Assembly: GCA_965646165.1 (NCBI GenBank)
Contig: CBFFYP010000014.1
Coordinates: 1 to 64,000 of the forward strand
Length of the DNA stretch: 64,000 bases
From: MGBC114844 sp910585855
GTDB taxonomy: Bacteria; Bacillota; Clostridia; Lachnospirales; Lachnospiraceae
Reading direction: 5' to 3'
The notes under the pieces are model-generated. The model searched no databases. It saw only the letters and a list, made by a program, of their open reading frames with translations, and was not told the DNA's origin. This document shows positions 1 through 8,918 of this stretch, piece by piece; the first letter of the stretch is position 1, and every line of letters begins with the position of its first letter. The translations under genes were made by a program, and so were the position numbers.

Positions 1-308
1 CTGCAGTGACTTTGGAAAAAAGTTAGAAGTTCTTGGACTTCTGCTCGAAAATCTAAGATTTTTTTCACATCCTGCTTCTATGCAGGGTGTGAAAAAAAAG
101 GGGCGTGTTTAGCCCCCCGGATGATAGGAAAGAGGCTATCTTACGGCTGACAATATCCTTCCTTACACCCATTACGTTTCGGCTAAAATGAGGGCGAATT
201 GCGCCCCGGTCTGTCCGGCTGAGGAAAGGAAAAGGCAGAAGTCTTAGAACTTCTTGCTTTTTGGAAGCCGGAACAGCAGGCTGCCCGCCGTTTTCGAATC
301 TGGCGTCC
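1..308 (-). repeat. Family B palindromic element, cut by window edge
   Basis: Half-unit of repeat family B in reverse orientation. The core holds several small hairpins: GCGTGTTTAGC between GGG/CCC, GGGCG-AATTG-CGCCC, and an inner stem formed by AGAAGTTCT.GGACTTCTG near position 25 with CAGAAGTCTTAGAACTTCT near 235-255. The right arm ends CCGTTTTCGAATCTGGCGTCC at the boundary. The partner arm should lie just left of the window because the sequence starts inside the element at CTGCAGTGACTTTGG. It abuts the 3' end of the TPM-domain gene. Confidence 0.85.
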
Positions 309-330
309 CCCTCCATCAAATAAAACAGAG

Positions 331-1140
331 CTAAAAGCTATGTCCTCCTCCTCCGCCAGAACTATGCCCTCCACCAGAACTATGACCTCCGCCGCCAGAA
401 CTGCGTCCGCCCGATCCAGAATTCGACTGAACCGGACTATATCGCTTTGTTTCTCTTAAAAACTGCACTTTCGGATGATTTAACTTATACTGCATCGGAA
501 TCCCAGTCAATGTTTCTCTTCTGGAAGGCTTTTTACTTTTTGAATAGGTCATTACAATAAAGTAGTTGATCAAAAAAGCCAACACAAAAGCCAGACAAAG
601 GTTACAGATATATTTCATTGGCTGTGCAATCTTTTCCCCTCTTAAAAGCGTAATTATCTGATGAAATGCCTCACTGGCACAGAGATAATAATTCTGTTTT
701 GAAGCATAGGAATAAACATTATCCGTTATAATATCTGCATAGCTTTTTGTAATTGTCCGATAAATTCTTCCATTGCTGTGAATCCAAATCTTTCGGTAAT
801 CCATATCAATTAAAAATACCGTTGCACTGTCTTCTTGAAAATGTTCCTGATAATAACTTCTGGCAAATTTTTCTGCAGAAGAAGTCGGATTCTGTTCGAT
901 TGTTACAAATGCAGCACTTCCATAATTCGTAATCTCCTGCATTTCCTCTGCTAACTGTGCTTCTTCGCTTTCAGAAAGTAAATCTGCTCTATCTTCTATC
1001 CAAATCTGATAGCCCGTATCTGGATTGGTATATACTTCTGATGCATAGATTATCCTATTTCCCCTGCAAAACAGCAATAATCCTAAAATAATTTCGGTTA
1101 TCCAAAATAGATTGTGTGTGCGTTTCTTTTTATCAGGCAC
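331..1140 (-). CDS. TPM-domain membrane protein with Gly/Ser/His-rich tail
   Basis: Last gene of a four-gene envelope operon. An N-terminal hydrophobic segment (about residues 12-30 of the longer reading) is followed by a TPM domain (about 50-165) containing ADLLSESEEAQLAEEM, then a transmembrane helix (about 190-208) and a low-complexity tail of Gly, Ser and His ending GGGGGHSF. TPM (YgcG/Psb32-like) domains are found in extracytoplasmic proteins of uncertain role. Start choice: the reading frame is open to a TTG at 1164, but a GGGAGG lies 8 nt before GTG at 1140, so that start (269 aa) is preferred. It overlaps the upstream stop by 8 nt, suggesting translational coupling. The glycine-rich tail is typical of this family. 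Confidence 0.85.
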   Translation of the reverse strand: MPDKKKRTHNLFWITEIILGLLLFCRGNRIIYASEVYTNPDTGYQIWIEDRADLLSESEEAQLAEEMQEITNYGSAAFVTIEQNPTSSAEKFARSYYQEHFQEDSATVFLIDMDYRKIWIHSNGRIYRTITKSYADIITDNVYSYASKQNYYLCASEAFHQIITLLRGEKIAQPMKYICNLCLAFVLAFLINYFIVMTYSKSKKPSRRETLTGIPMQYKLNHPKVQFLRETKRYSPVQSNSGSGGRSSGGGGHSSGGGHSSGGGGGHSF

Positions 1141-2518
1141 GGTCATCACCTCCCTGTTTATCAAACTGCGGCAGTCTGTGTGTAGAAAGCAGATTATATG
1201 CCTGAATGATTGATATCATAGTAAAGCAAATTAAAAAAAAGGATAGGATTGCACCTCCGTAATAATAAAGATCCGATACTGGACGAATCAGCAGCAGCAA
1301 TGCACTGATTCCGATTGCGGACAGTGCCCCGATATATCCGACTATTTTGGGTTTATCTGAATTGGTATGCGGCACAGACTTTTGATGATTTGCCCAATTT
1401 CGTCCTTTATCCTCTTTTAAAGAATTTCTTTTTGCAATCTCACTTGATTCAAAACCATAGAGAAACAATGTCAGCAGTCCAAGTGCTGCCATAACCGCTG
1501 TCAATACAAACGGAGTCAGTACCAAAAACCAATTTAGTAACAAAAAAATCGGAACAGTCAAAATCAGTGAACCAATCATATATTTGATAGGATCAATCGG
1601 CAAATCGGCTACTACTTTTCCAGTCTGACCATTTACCGTAGCATAAATCACCCGATCTTTTTTTCGATAAGACATAAACCAGACCGGAAACATCATTTCC
1701 TCTACCATATGTACTTTTACTTCCGGTATCCGAACGCCCGCTCCCGCCGTTTTCATTCCGCAGGAGGCAAACTGCGGTGTCTGATAAATCTTTCTTAAAT
1801 TTTCCTCCCATACATTTGCTTTTGCATCATTTTCATAGACTTTTTCACTGACATCAGGAATATCTGCATAAAATCCACTTAAAAATGCCGGGCAAAAATC
1901 TTTTCTCTCCCCTATATTAAACGGTGCTAAATGCTCACTGATGCGATCTTCAAATGAAGAAGACGCATCATAATAAACTCCGTCATACCAACTGTCAATC
2001 TCTCCCGTCAAACTAAAATGTCTGGTAATAATATAATCACCTCTTCTAGTCTGTGTTTCTCCCGGAAGATTGAACATTCCTTCCTGTACCAGTTCATAAC
2101 TCCAATAAGGCATATAGATCCCTCGAAAACTATCAATACAAGTTTCGTCTTTCAATATATCTGGTGCAAAAATTGCCCGTTTCATTCGGTTTTTATAAGC
2201 CTTTTTGCAATCCTCCTTTGTCCTTCGAAAAGGAACAATATATCTTGGACGTTTTTCTTTGCTGATACGGCTGTAAAGAATTGTAGATGCACCACAATAA
2301 CTGCAAAAACCGGCTGCAGCATGATCTGTGCTTAAAATCTCTCCTCCGCACTGCGGACAAGTAAATACTGTTACATCATAAACTTCCCTTTCCTGTGCAT
2401 CCTGCGTCTTTGTATCAAACTGATAGGGATCAAACTGTGAATTGCAATGTTCACAGCTCATATTTTGTGCGGAGGGGCTAAATTTCAAATTCCCCCCGCA
2501 ATTAGGACATTGTATCAT
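1133..2518 (-). CDS. Zinc-ribbon membrane protein
   Basis: About 461 aa. Two CxxC pairs near the N terminus (CPNCGGNLKF and CEHCNSQF) and two more (CPQCGGEI and CSYCGAS) form two zinc ribbons within the first 85 residues. The middle is a soluble domain and the C-terminal third carries two clusters of hydrophobic helices (MIGSLILTVPIFLLLNWFLV and the segment around IGALSAIGISALLLL). The start at ATG 2518 is preceded by AAAGGAGA; the frame is open further upstream to 2587 but lacks a ribosome binding site there. It follows the lipoprotein gene by 23 nt and overlaps the TPM gene. Such zinc-ribbon proteins often neighbour TPM-domain genes; a role in envelope quality control or signalling is only inference. 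Confidence 0.85.
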   Translation of the reverse strand: MIQCPNCGGNLKFSPSAQNMSCEHCNSQFDPYQFDTKTQDAQEREVYDVTVFTCPQCGGEILSTDHAAAGFCSYCGASTILYSRISKEKRPRYIVPFRRTKEDCKKAYKNRMKRAIFAPDILKDETCIDSFRGIYMPYWSYELVQEGMFNLPGETQTRRGDYIITRHFSLTGEIDSWYDGVYYDASSSFEDRISEHLAPFNIGERKDFCPAFLSGFYADIPDVSEKVYENDAKANVWEENLRKIYQTPQFASCGMKTAGAGVRIPEVKVHMVEEMMFPVWFMSYRKKDRVIYATVNGQTGKVVADLPIDPIKYMIGSLILTVPIFLLLNWFLVLTPFVLTAVMAALGLLTLFLYGFESSEIAKRNSLKEDKGRNWANHQKSVPHTNSDKPKIVGYIGALSAIGISALLLLIRPVSDLYYYGGAILSFFLICFTMISIIQAYNLLSTHRLPQFDKQGGDDRA

Positions 2519-2541
2519 ACTGTTCTCCTTTCTCAGCCTTT

Positions 2542-3609
2542 TTATTTTATAAATGAAACCGAAATTGTCATTCCATGTGATACCCAATCATCATTTCCAA
2601 ATCCCCCCGCATTATAATAGACATACAATTCCCGGTTCTCTAACTTTTCAATTGGAACAGTCGCTTCCATAGTATAAAGTTTTTCCTCCTGTCCCATATC
2701 CTCTATCTTTCCGCTCTCAAAAAGAAACTCATCATTTCTGCTCGATGCCTTTTGTGCATAGACACGAATATACTGATTTCCATCGCTCACTTCCTGAATC
2801 AAACAAGAAAGTTCTATCTTTGCACTTTGATACCCCAAACTTTTCAATGCCTGCAAATCGACCTCTTCCATAAAAAACCGATCATACGCATTTCCTTTTA
2901 TATGAAGTTTCTGGCGAAAAAATCCGCTGTCTGTCACTTCATACGTATCCATTCGATTATCCTGAAACGAAGTAAATGTCTTTTTAATCTCTAAATCCAC
3001 TTCCCGCTTTTCCATATCCAGAAGATGCTGCATATCTTTCAAATAAAATTCTTCCGTATCAGCATCAATTACAACTGTTCCTGCCCGATCCTGAAATCCA
3101 ATAATACACTCCTCTCCCAAAAGTTCTCCAAACGGCAACACTTCTCTTAAGTTTTTATCATAACTGCATGTCAGCTTTGGAATACCAACTTCCCTTCCGT
3201 TCTGAAAAAAAGTAATTGTATAATTTAACGGCAAAAACTTTGGATATAACTTTAACTGTTCTACTCCATAATACCCCCGAAGCACCTCTCCGTCTGCTCC
3301 TACATAAGCTATATCGGTATCGGTATAATACCCCTCAAACTGATAGCCATCCCTGCTTAAAGTCTGAACAGATGCTCCCTTTTTCAAAGTCATCTCATAA
3401 TAAGTATCATTCTCTATATAAAGCATTGCCTGATACTCTTTTTCTTCTTTCAACTGTTCCTTTGTATCCTCTTCTTTGCTGGTTTGAACAATTTCCTCCG
3501 TTGTAGCAGCTAAATCAGAAGAATCCAAACTCTCCTTCTGAGAAGAACAGGAAACCAAAACCAAACACAATATACATACTGCTATTATCATTTGCATTTT
3601 TGCTTTCAT
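2542..3609 (-). CDS. Lipoprotein with InlB B-like repeat region
   Basis: About 355 aa. A lipoprotein signal peptide ends in the lipobox LVSC, so the protein should be anchored to the outer face of the membrane. Residues from GASVQTLSRDGYQFEGYYTD to KLYPKF resemble the Listeria-Bacteroides (InlB B) repeat of surface proteins, with the F-x-G-Y-Y/W signature. The rest is not recognised. The start at ATG 3609 is chosen because GAGGTG lies about 10 nt upstream and the signal peptide follows at once; TTG 3642 and ATG 3639 are alternatives that overlap the stop of the preceding gene. It is the second gene of the operon 5138-331. Confidence 0.8.
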   Translation of the reverse strand: MKAKMQMIIAVCILCLVLVSCSSQKESLDSSDLAATTEEIVQTSKEEDTKEQLKEEKEYQAMLYIENDTYYEMTLKKGASVQTLSRDGYQFEGYYTDTDIAYVGADGEVLRGYYGVEQLKLYPKFLPLNYTITFFQNGREVGIPKLTCSYDKNLREVLPFGELLGEECIIGFQDRAGTVVIDADTEEFYLKDMQHLLDMEKREVDLEIKKTFTSFQDNRMDTYEVTDSGFFRQKLHIKGNAYDRFFMEEVDLQALKSLGYQSAKIELSCLIQEVSDGNQYIRVYAQKASSRNDEFLFESGKIEDMGQEEKLYTMEATVPIEKLENRELYVYYNAGGFGNDDWVSHGMTISVSFIK

Positions 3610-3638
3610 CCTATCTTTCACCTCACTTCCTGCTCCCA

Positions 3639-5138
3639 TCAAGGTTTTTCCTTTGTGTTCTCATCTATATCTATATCCTTACCCTTGCTCCTACTCTTAC
3701 TCTTATTCTTACTCTTTCTCCAAAAAATCCAAACTTTTATCCCTAACTTCACCAGTACCAATAGACACAGCACTGCCGCTGCCCGCAGCAGCCACTTTGC
3801 CGCCGTCTTTGTCCATGTATTTTGATTTTCAGGAACAATCTCCGGCAAAGTCACAATCTTTTCCCCAATTAAACTATCTGTATTTACAGTATAAGTATGC
3901 CCCTCAAACATATATGTCACACGGATTGTTCGAAATTCCTCTATTCCGGTATATTCATAATCATGACTAAACCAAGTATCATTCATTGCATAGCGGTAAC
4001 CATCCTTTTTCCCAAATGAAATCGCCCAGTCATAACTGTTTGCTGCCAACTGAAGCACTGCACTTTTCTCTTCCGAAACATTCTGCTCTAAATCAGCATC
4101 CGCCAAACGATTAATTGTCTGATACTGATAAAAAAAACCATTACTTCTTTTACTCTCCTTTGCCGTCACCGTCACCTCATCTGGTGTCACTGCCTCCTCC
4201 CGGTGCAGTACCTCCGGCTCAATTCCACTGATACCATCCTTTTCCTTTCCCTGATACTGATAGTGCAGTTCATTATATTCTACATCCACCTGCAAAATAT
4301 CCTCCGGTGTAAAAGGAATCCCCCGATCTTTATCAAAACAATTAAAAGCAAAATAGAAAAAAGAACGTTTATCCTCATCCATTTTCCCGGTATTATCTGT
4401 AATCTTATACCAAAGATCCCGAAAAGTTCCATTTTCCTTATTAAACTGATAAATACACTCAAATAACTTCCCCTGAAGAATCACTTGATTTTGATATTCC
4501 AAACGAAACCGATATGCCTCTTCATCCATCCCCATATAACAAATCTGATTTTGATAATGTGTATAACGATCCATAAAATCAAGCTGATTACAATAACCAA
4601 TCTCTGTAATCTCATACTTCTGTTCAGGAGAAATATCCCCATTATAGAGTACATATTTCTGATAATATTCATCCACTTCCAAAAATTCCGGTATATAAGT
4701 AATCCCATTCATCACCAAACGATCAATCCGGTAAGCCTCTTTCTCAGTATCCTTTGGCATATTAAAATAAATATAAAATACATTCCCATCATTAATCATA
4801 GAGCAAACCTTTGTCAGTGCCAACGTATCATATCCCGGCTTCACTTCCAGCCCAAAATACTCAAAGTCCTCCTGTATACTGCTTTCCTCCGTAATTGCAA
4901 AAGCTCTCTCCACACGGCTTTTTATCTCTTCCTGACTCTCATCCCCGGCTCTTTTTCCACACCCAATACAAAAAAACAAACACAAAAGAAAAATCCCCCC
5001 CATTTTCCAACCTCTGCTCCAATCAATCCCAATCTTTTCCAAATTTTTCCCTCTCCCACCCCAACAAACCATCCCCTTTTTTCCCCTGCATCCTCTGACA
5101 ATCTTAAAATCCCTATCCTTTTTTCTCTCTCTATTCAT
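3639..5138 (-). CDS. Large lipoprotein with C-terminal membrane helix
   Basis: About 499 aa. After a long basic leader comes the hydrophobic segment GGIFLLCLFFCIGC ending in a lipobox, so export and lipidation at the cysteine are likely. The ectodomain is acidic and unrecognised. A second hydrophobic helix near residue 460 (AAAVLCLLVLVKLGIKVWIF) is followed by a Lys/Ser-rich charged tail. The leader before the signal is unusually long (about 50 residues), so the true start may be further downstream. ATG 5138 has GGGAGAG about 10 nt upstream. It is the first gene of the envelope operon and its stop overlaps candidate starts of the next gene. Confidence 0.7.
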   Translation of the reverse strand: MNRERKKDRDFKIVRGCRGKKGMVCWGGRGKNLEKIGIDWSRGWKMGGIFLLCLFFCIGCGKRAGDESQEEIKSRVERAFAITEESSIQEDFEYFGLEVKPGYDTLALTKVCSMINDGNVFYIYFNMPKDTEKEAYRIDRLVMNGITYIPEFLEVDEYYQKYVLYNGDISPEQKYEITEIGYCNQLDFMDRYTHYQNQICYMGMDEEAYRFRLEYQNQVILQGKLFECIYQFNKENGTFRDLWYKITDNTGKMDEDKRSFFYFAFNCFDKDRGIPFTPEDILQVDVEYNELHYQYQGKEKDGISGIEPEVLHREEAVTPDEVTVTAKESKRSNGFFYQYQTINRLADADLEQNVSEEKSAVLQLAANSYDWAISFGKKDGYRYAMNDTWFSHDYEYTGIEEFRTIRVTYMFEGHTYTVNTDSLIGEKIVTLPEIVPENQNTWTKTAAKWLLRAAAVLCLLVLVKLGIKVWIFWRKSKNKSKSRSKGKDIDIDENTKEKP

Positions 5139-5308
5139 ATTTTCTCTCTCCCACATCCAAAATTGAAAAAGCAGACAAATAAATATATGTATAAAAACAC
5201 GGAAACAATGCTGGCATCGTTTCCGCAGAAAAACCTACCTTTTTATTTACTTTTATTATATACGATACAACTAAAAAATCAAGAACTATCCTGTAGTTTT
5301 TAAAAGGG

Positions 5309-5396
5309 GGACGCCAAATTCTGGAACGTTGGGCATCCTACTGTTCCGATTTCCAAAAAGTCACTGCAGGCTGCCCAACGTTCCAAAATTTGACTG
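5309..5396 (+). repeat. Family B mini-element (core deleted)
   Basis: Terminal arms of family B without the central core. The left arm GGAACGTTGGGCA pairs perfectly with the right arm TGCCCAACGTTCC. The left boundary is GGACGCC. The junction reads TTTCCAAAAAGTCACTGC: left-arm TTTCCAAAAAG runs straight into right-arm TCACTGCAG. The arm sequence differs from other copies but is self-complementary. Confidence 0.8.
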
Positions 5397-5602
5397 TTTT
5401 TTAATACCGAAGCAAAAAAATCGCAGACGTAATGGTAGAATATACCAAGATTTTCTGATATTGCAGATAAAAGACAAGTAATTGTCATAAGTAATTTCTT
5501 AACAATCCCTCCATTTGAAAAAAACAAAATCCTAATAACTCGTTTATAAACTGGTGTTTTGTATTTCATTATTTGTTATAATTCTTTCATTCTAGAATAC
5601 AT

Positions 5603-5712
5603 AACCGAAAACCGAAAGGTATTCTATGCAGATCGCCATTTCCCGTCAGCACTTAGACACTGTATTTTAGCGTCTTAGTATCCGCTACAAGGAAATACTA
5701 AGATCCTATTTA
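5603..5712 (+). repeat. Family A element, right arm missing
   Basis: Starts with ACCGAAAACCGAAAGG, then the A core (CATTTCCCGTCAGCACTTAG, an internal hairpin AGACACT/AGCGTCT, and AAGGAAATACTAAG). It ends before the right arm, so it is a truncated copy. It lies in the 1-kb gene-free stretch 5139-6134, which otherwise holds only AT-rich DNA and two B elements. Confidence 0.75.
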
Positions 5713-5790
5713 GTATCCCAATATATTCTGATTTTACAGCAAATATTTCGATGTCATTCTTTTTTTTATTTTTCCGGAATCAAGAAACAG

Positions 5791-6118
5791 CCAGATGCAA
5801 ACCCCCTAGGCAGACTGCAGTGACTTTGGAAAAAAGTTAGAAGTTCTTGACTTCTGCCAGAAAACCTAAGATTTTTTGCATATCCTGCTTCCATGCAGGG
5901 TATGCAAAAAAAGGGGCGTGTTTAGCCCGTATAAAAGGGAAGCTGTTTTGTTGCGGTAGATCACATCCTTTGGTATACCCGTTTTGTCTTGGCTGCAGTG
6001 AGGGCGAATTGCGCCCCGGTCTGTCCGGTTAGATGTGTTATCATGCAGAAGTCTTAGAACTTCTTACTTTTTGGAAACCGGAACAGCAGGATGCCTAGTG
6101 GGTTCGCATCTGGCGTCC
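5791..6118 (-). repeat. Family B element, full half-unit
   Basis: Arms GATGCAAACCCCCTAGGCA and TGCCTAGTGGGTTCGCATC are complementary with two mismatches, although the sequence differs from all other B copies. The core is intact: inner stem AGAAGTTCT...ACTTCTG against CAGAAGT...AGAACTTCT, hairpin GCATATCCTGC/GCAGGGTATGC, and GGGCGAATTGCGCCC. The right boundary is GGCGTCC. It lies 17 bp from the stop of the downstream dynamin gene. Confidence 0.85.
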
Positions 6119-6134
6119 TCTTGGAAAAAATAAC

Positions 6135-8903
6135 TTACTCCAACTCTGAAATTTCTTCCATCAAAGCCCCTTCTCCAGAAAGCACATAATCCCAAATCTC
6201 AAAAAACTCTTTTGTCACACTATAAATATCCTGTATCAGCATCTTTTGTCTTTCCAAAGATTCGTTATTTAAATAATACTTTTCCCGATCATCTATAATC
6301 GTAGTAAAAGTCTTAATATTCTCTTTACAAACATCACTCATATCGGAAAACTGCCGATCAAATTTATCCATAATATGTTCCATTTCCAAGACTACCTGAT
6401 CTAAACCATCTTTTACACACTGCTGAAATTTCACATTATCCCTTACCAGATCACAAATAGAAGCATAAAAACGTTCTTTAAAATCTGCCTTATAGTTTTT
6501 CTCTGAAATCTCTTTGGTATAATATTCTACCCGTCCTGTCTGTTTATCTAAAAAATTTCGCCAAAGCTGATAAACCCAATTCATCTTTCGATCTACCGCC
6601 AAACCCCGCAGTTTCCAAAGCCTATCTTTAATATCACTGCTTACTACAATTCCATTCATATTGAGATCGTTTTTTACCTTTGGCAGTCCAAAAGTAAAAT
6701 CTGGTATCTCCGGTATATGAAACCGTGCATATTTTTCCAGTTTCTTTCTGCACTCTTCTGAAGCATCCTCAATTTGCTGCAGCCTTTTATTGATAATCTC
6801 TTCAATCTCTGTTTTAATTTGATCCACATTTTGCTGCTGCGTAAGCACCGCTTCTCCATAATAACTGCCGATTACATCTTCCGCTGCCTTTTTTAACAGT
6901 TTCTCAGAAACCAAGGTAGAAGCAACGGCATCCAAATCGCCCTTTTCGATTTTTCCCCCTTTTGTCTTTTCCCGAATCCCTTCTACAAAATCTCTATAAG
7001 TCTGATCCTGAATTACTTTAAAAAACTGATCGGTCATCTCTAAATCACTGGGCAGATTTTCTTTATTTTTTCGAATATTTTCTGTTACACCCTGTTTTAC
7101 TGCCTCAAATCCAACAGTGCCTCCGGCTTTCTTTGCATAGCTTTCGATTACACCGGAATCTGTCACCAATGCCAAATCTGCCTCTGTAATCCGATCCATC
7201 AATATTTCATCTGTATTTTTTTTAAATTCATTGATAATCTCCGTAATACTATTGATCTGATCCTGATTGAGATGAATCAGTTGTTCAATATTATCGGTAT
7301 AATCAATCACTGACTGAAGCTGCTTTATCTGCATATCAATTACTGCAGCTACATTATTGATAATTTCTTCCCGTGCCTTTGTACAAATGACATAGGATAC
7401 ATAATTTAATAAATCAGGAATCCCACTTCGCTGTTTTAGTGTCTTTGCCGTCACCCCTATAATATTATGACAGGAATCCATAAAGCCAACCTGTCCGTCT
7501 AACCATGCAAGCTGCTCCCTATATTTTGGAAACCTTTTCTTTATTGGACGGATATCTGAATATAAATCATTGGATTCGGAAAAGATTCTTCCGCATCCTT
7601 TTTCACATTCTATTGTACGGAAGTACTGCAAAGCAGAGGTTGCAAAAATAATACAGTCTTTATAGTCACTATTAATCTCGCCTAAGCGGTTTCGAATATA
7701 ATCAATCGACTTAATCGTTGATTTTGCTGTATTGGTATCGGTATATACCGTGTCCATTTTATTGATTACAAAAATCAAAGATAAAAATTTTCCGCTTTTG
7801 GTAAACTCTTCTTTAATTTTTCTCAGATATGCCTCTTCGGAAGTCGTCAGATGCTTGGTAAAATCAATCGCAAAAATTGCTACATCACACTTCTTTATCG
7901 CCTCCACTGCTGAAAAAGCCAAATCCATTCCTGCCGCATCTGGACCGGGCGTATCAAAAACAGTAAAACTTTCAAAACGATTGCCCTCTGTCACATATGC
8001 AATTTCCATATCCTCCATTTTATAGTTATGTTCCTGATCTTCTTGTGCCTTTTTAAACTCAGTATCTATTCTGCTATACAGTTCCTCTGCCGTATCATAA
8101 ATACTTTCTTCTTTTTTATAAAATAAATGATACTTTTCATCTTCGCTTTTTTTATAAATACAAGTATTCGGAGTTGCCAATTCCAAACTAGTAGGAGCTA
8201 ATTCTTCTCCCAACATACTGTTAATAATCATGCTTTTGCCTGTCTTTTTTGAAGCGGCAACCGCAATCTTCATTTCTACTCCTTTAGCTTTCTCCAAATT
8301 TTCCAAAATCGTTTCACAATTTTGGATTACCTTCTCTAGTTTTTCTAAAAATTCTTTTTGTTCCTCTTTTATCGTATCTTCTGAAATTTCAGAGTATTTC
8401 TTTTTAAGGAATTCAAGCTGCTCGACTGATTGGCTGACTGCAAATGACAAATCATTGCTTTTATCCATAAACCGTTTGATTCTTTCTTCATCCTTTGCTT
8501 CGGATTTCATTAAAATATTAACAGAAGAAACCGGATAGCCGATATAAATTAACTGCTGCACAATATCTGCCAGCACCGTACGTTCCTGATGATTTACAAT
8601 AATCCTACAGGGTATGGTTTTATCCAATTTTTCTATTAATTGACTGATACAAGACAGATTACAGCCTTCCGATTCTTTCTTATCGAAATAAGTCAGATCC
8701 AAATTCTGCTTCTCATAACAAACTTTAAAATTATATAAAAAATCATTGCTTAAGCCGTTGCTTTTTAAACTATCAATATAAGCAAACAGCTTGATCTGCG
8801 GATGGGTAAAAACAAATACTACTTCAGGATCTTCTTCTAGTGCGGCTATTATCATGCCAATATCATTCTGTATCTTTTTTCCACTTAAAAAAACATACTT
8901 CAT
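6135..8903 (-). CDS. Dynamin-like GTPase 1
   Basis: 922 aa large GTPase of the dynamin superfamily. The G domain shows a P-loop AASKKTGKS (216-224), switch-II DTPG (317-320) and NKMD (381-384). An unrelated N-terminal region of about 200 residues precedes it, and long helical stretches follow (about 480-920), as expected for the stalk of bacterial dynamin-like proteins. Members bind GTP and remodel or tether membranes; some are linked to phage defence or membrane stress. The start at ATG 8903 has AAAGAGGAAG upstream. It lies 15 bp after the second dynamin gene, so the two are very likely co-transcribed and may form a hetero-oligomer, as in known bacterial DLP pairs. No clear membrane-insertion helix was seen. 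Confidence 0.85.
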   Translation of the reverse strand: MKYVFLSGKKIQNDIGMIIAALEEDPEVVFVFTHPQIKLFAYIDSLKSNGLSNDFLYNFKVCYEKQNLDLTYFDKKESEGCNLSCISQLIEKLDKTIPCRIIVNHQERTVLADIVQQLIYIGYPVSSVNILMKSEAKDEERIKRFMDKSNDLSFAVSQSVEQLEFLKKKYSEISEDTIKEEQKEFLEKLEKVIQNCETILENLEKAKGVEMKIAVAASKKTGKSMIINSMLGEELAPTSLELATPNTCIYKKSEDEKYHLFYKKEESIYDTAEELYSRIDTEFKKAQEDQEHNYKMEDMEIAYVTEGNRFESFTVFDTPGPDAAGMDLAFSAVEAIKKCDVAIFAIDFTKHLTTSEEAYLRKIKEEFTKSGKFLSLIFVINKMDTVYTDTNTAKSTIKSIDYIRNRLGEINSDYKDCIIFATSALQYFRTIECEKGCGRIFSESNDLYSDIRPIKKRFPKYREQLAWLDGQVGFMDSCHNIIGVTAKTLKQRSGIPDLLNYVSYVICTKAREEIINNVAAVIDMQIKQLQSVIDYTDNIEQLIHLNQDQINSITEIINEFKKNTDEILMDRITEADLALVTDSGVIESYAKKAGGTVGFEAVKQGVTENIRKNKENLPSDLEMTDQFFKVIQDQTYRDFVEGIREKTKGGKIEKGDLDAVASTLVSEKLLKKAAEDVIGSYYGEAVLTQQQNVDQIKTEIEEIINKRLQQIEDASEECRKKLEKYARFHIPEIPDFTFGLPKVKNDLNMNGIVVSSDIKDRLWKLRGLAVDRKMNWVYQLWRNFLDKQTGRVEYYTKEISEKNYKADFKERFYASICDLVRDNVKFQQCVKDGLDQVVLEMEHIMDKFDRQFSDMSDVCKENIKTFTTIIDDREKYYLNNESLERQKMLIQDIYSVTKEFFEIWDYVLSGEGALMEEISELE

Positions 8904-8918
8904 AAAACTTCCTCTTTC

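Noticed and set aside
4485..5303. Long plus-strand ORF opposite the lipoprotein operon
   Set aside because: It is the complement of the large lipoprotein gene and has a low-complexity, Ile/His/Asn-rich translation without a ribosome binding site.
5847..6032. Conserved peptide-like reading FCISCFHAGYAKKGACLAR in B cores, also at 44007-44306
   Set aside because: It reads through hairpins of the B core and the frame is not maintained in the other copies; no ribosome binding site. Conservation is explained by the repeat itself.
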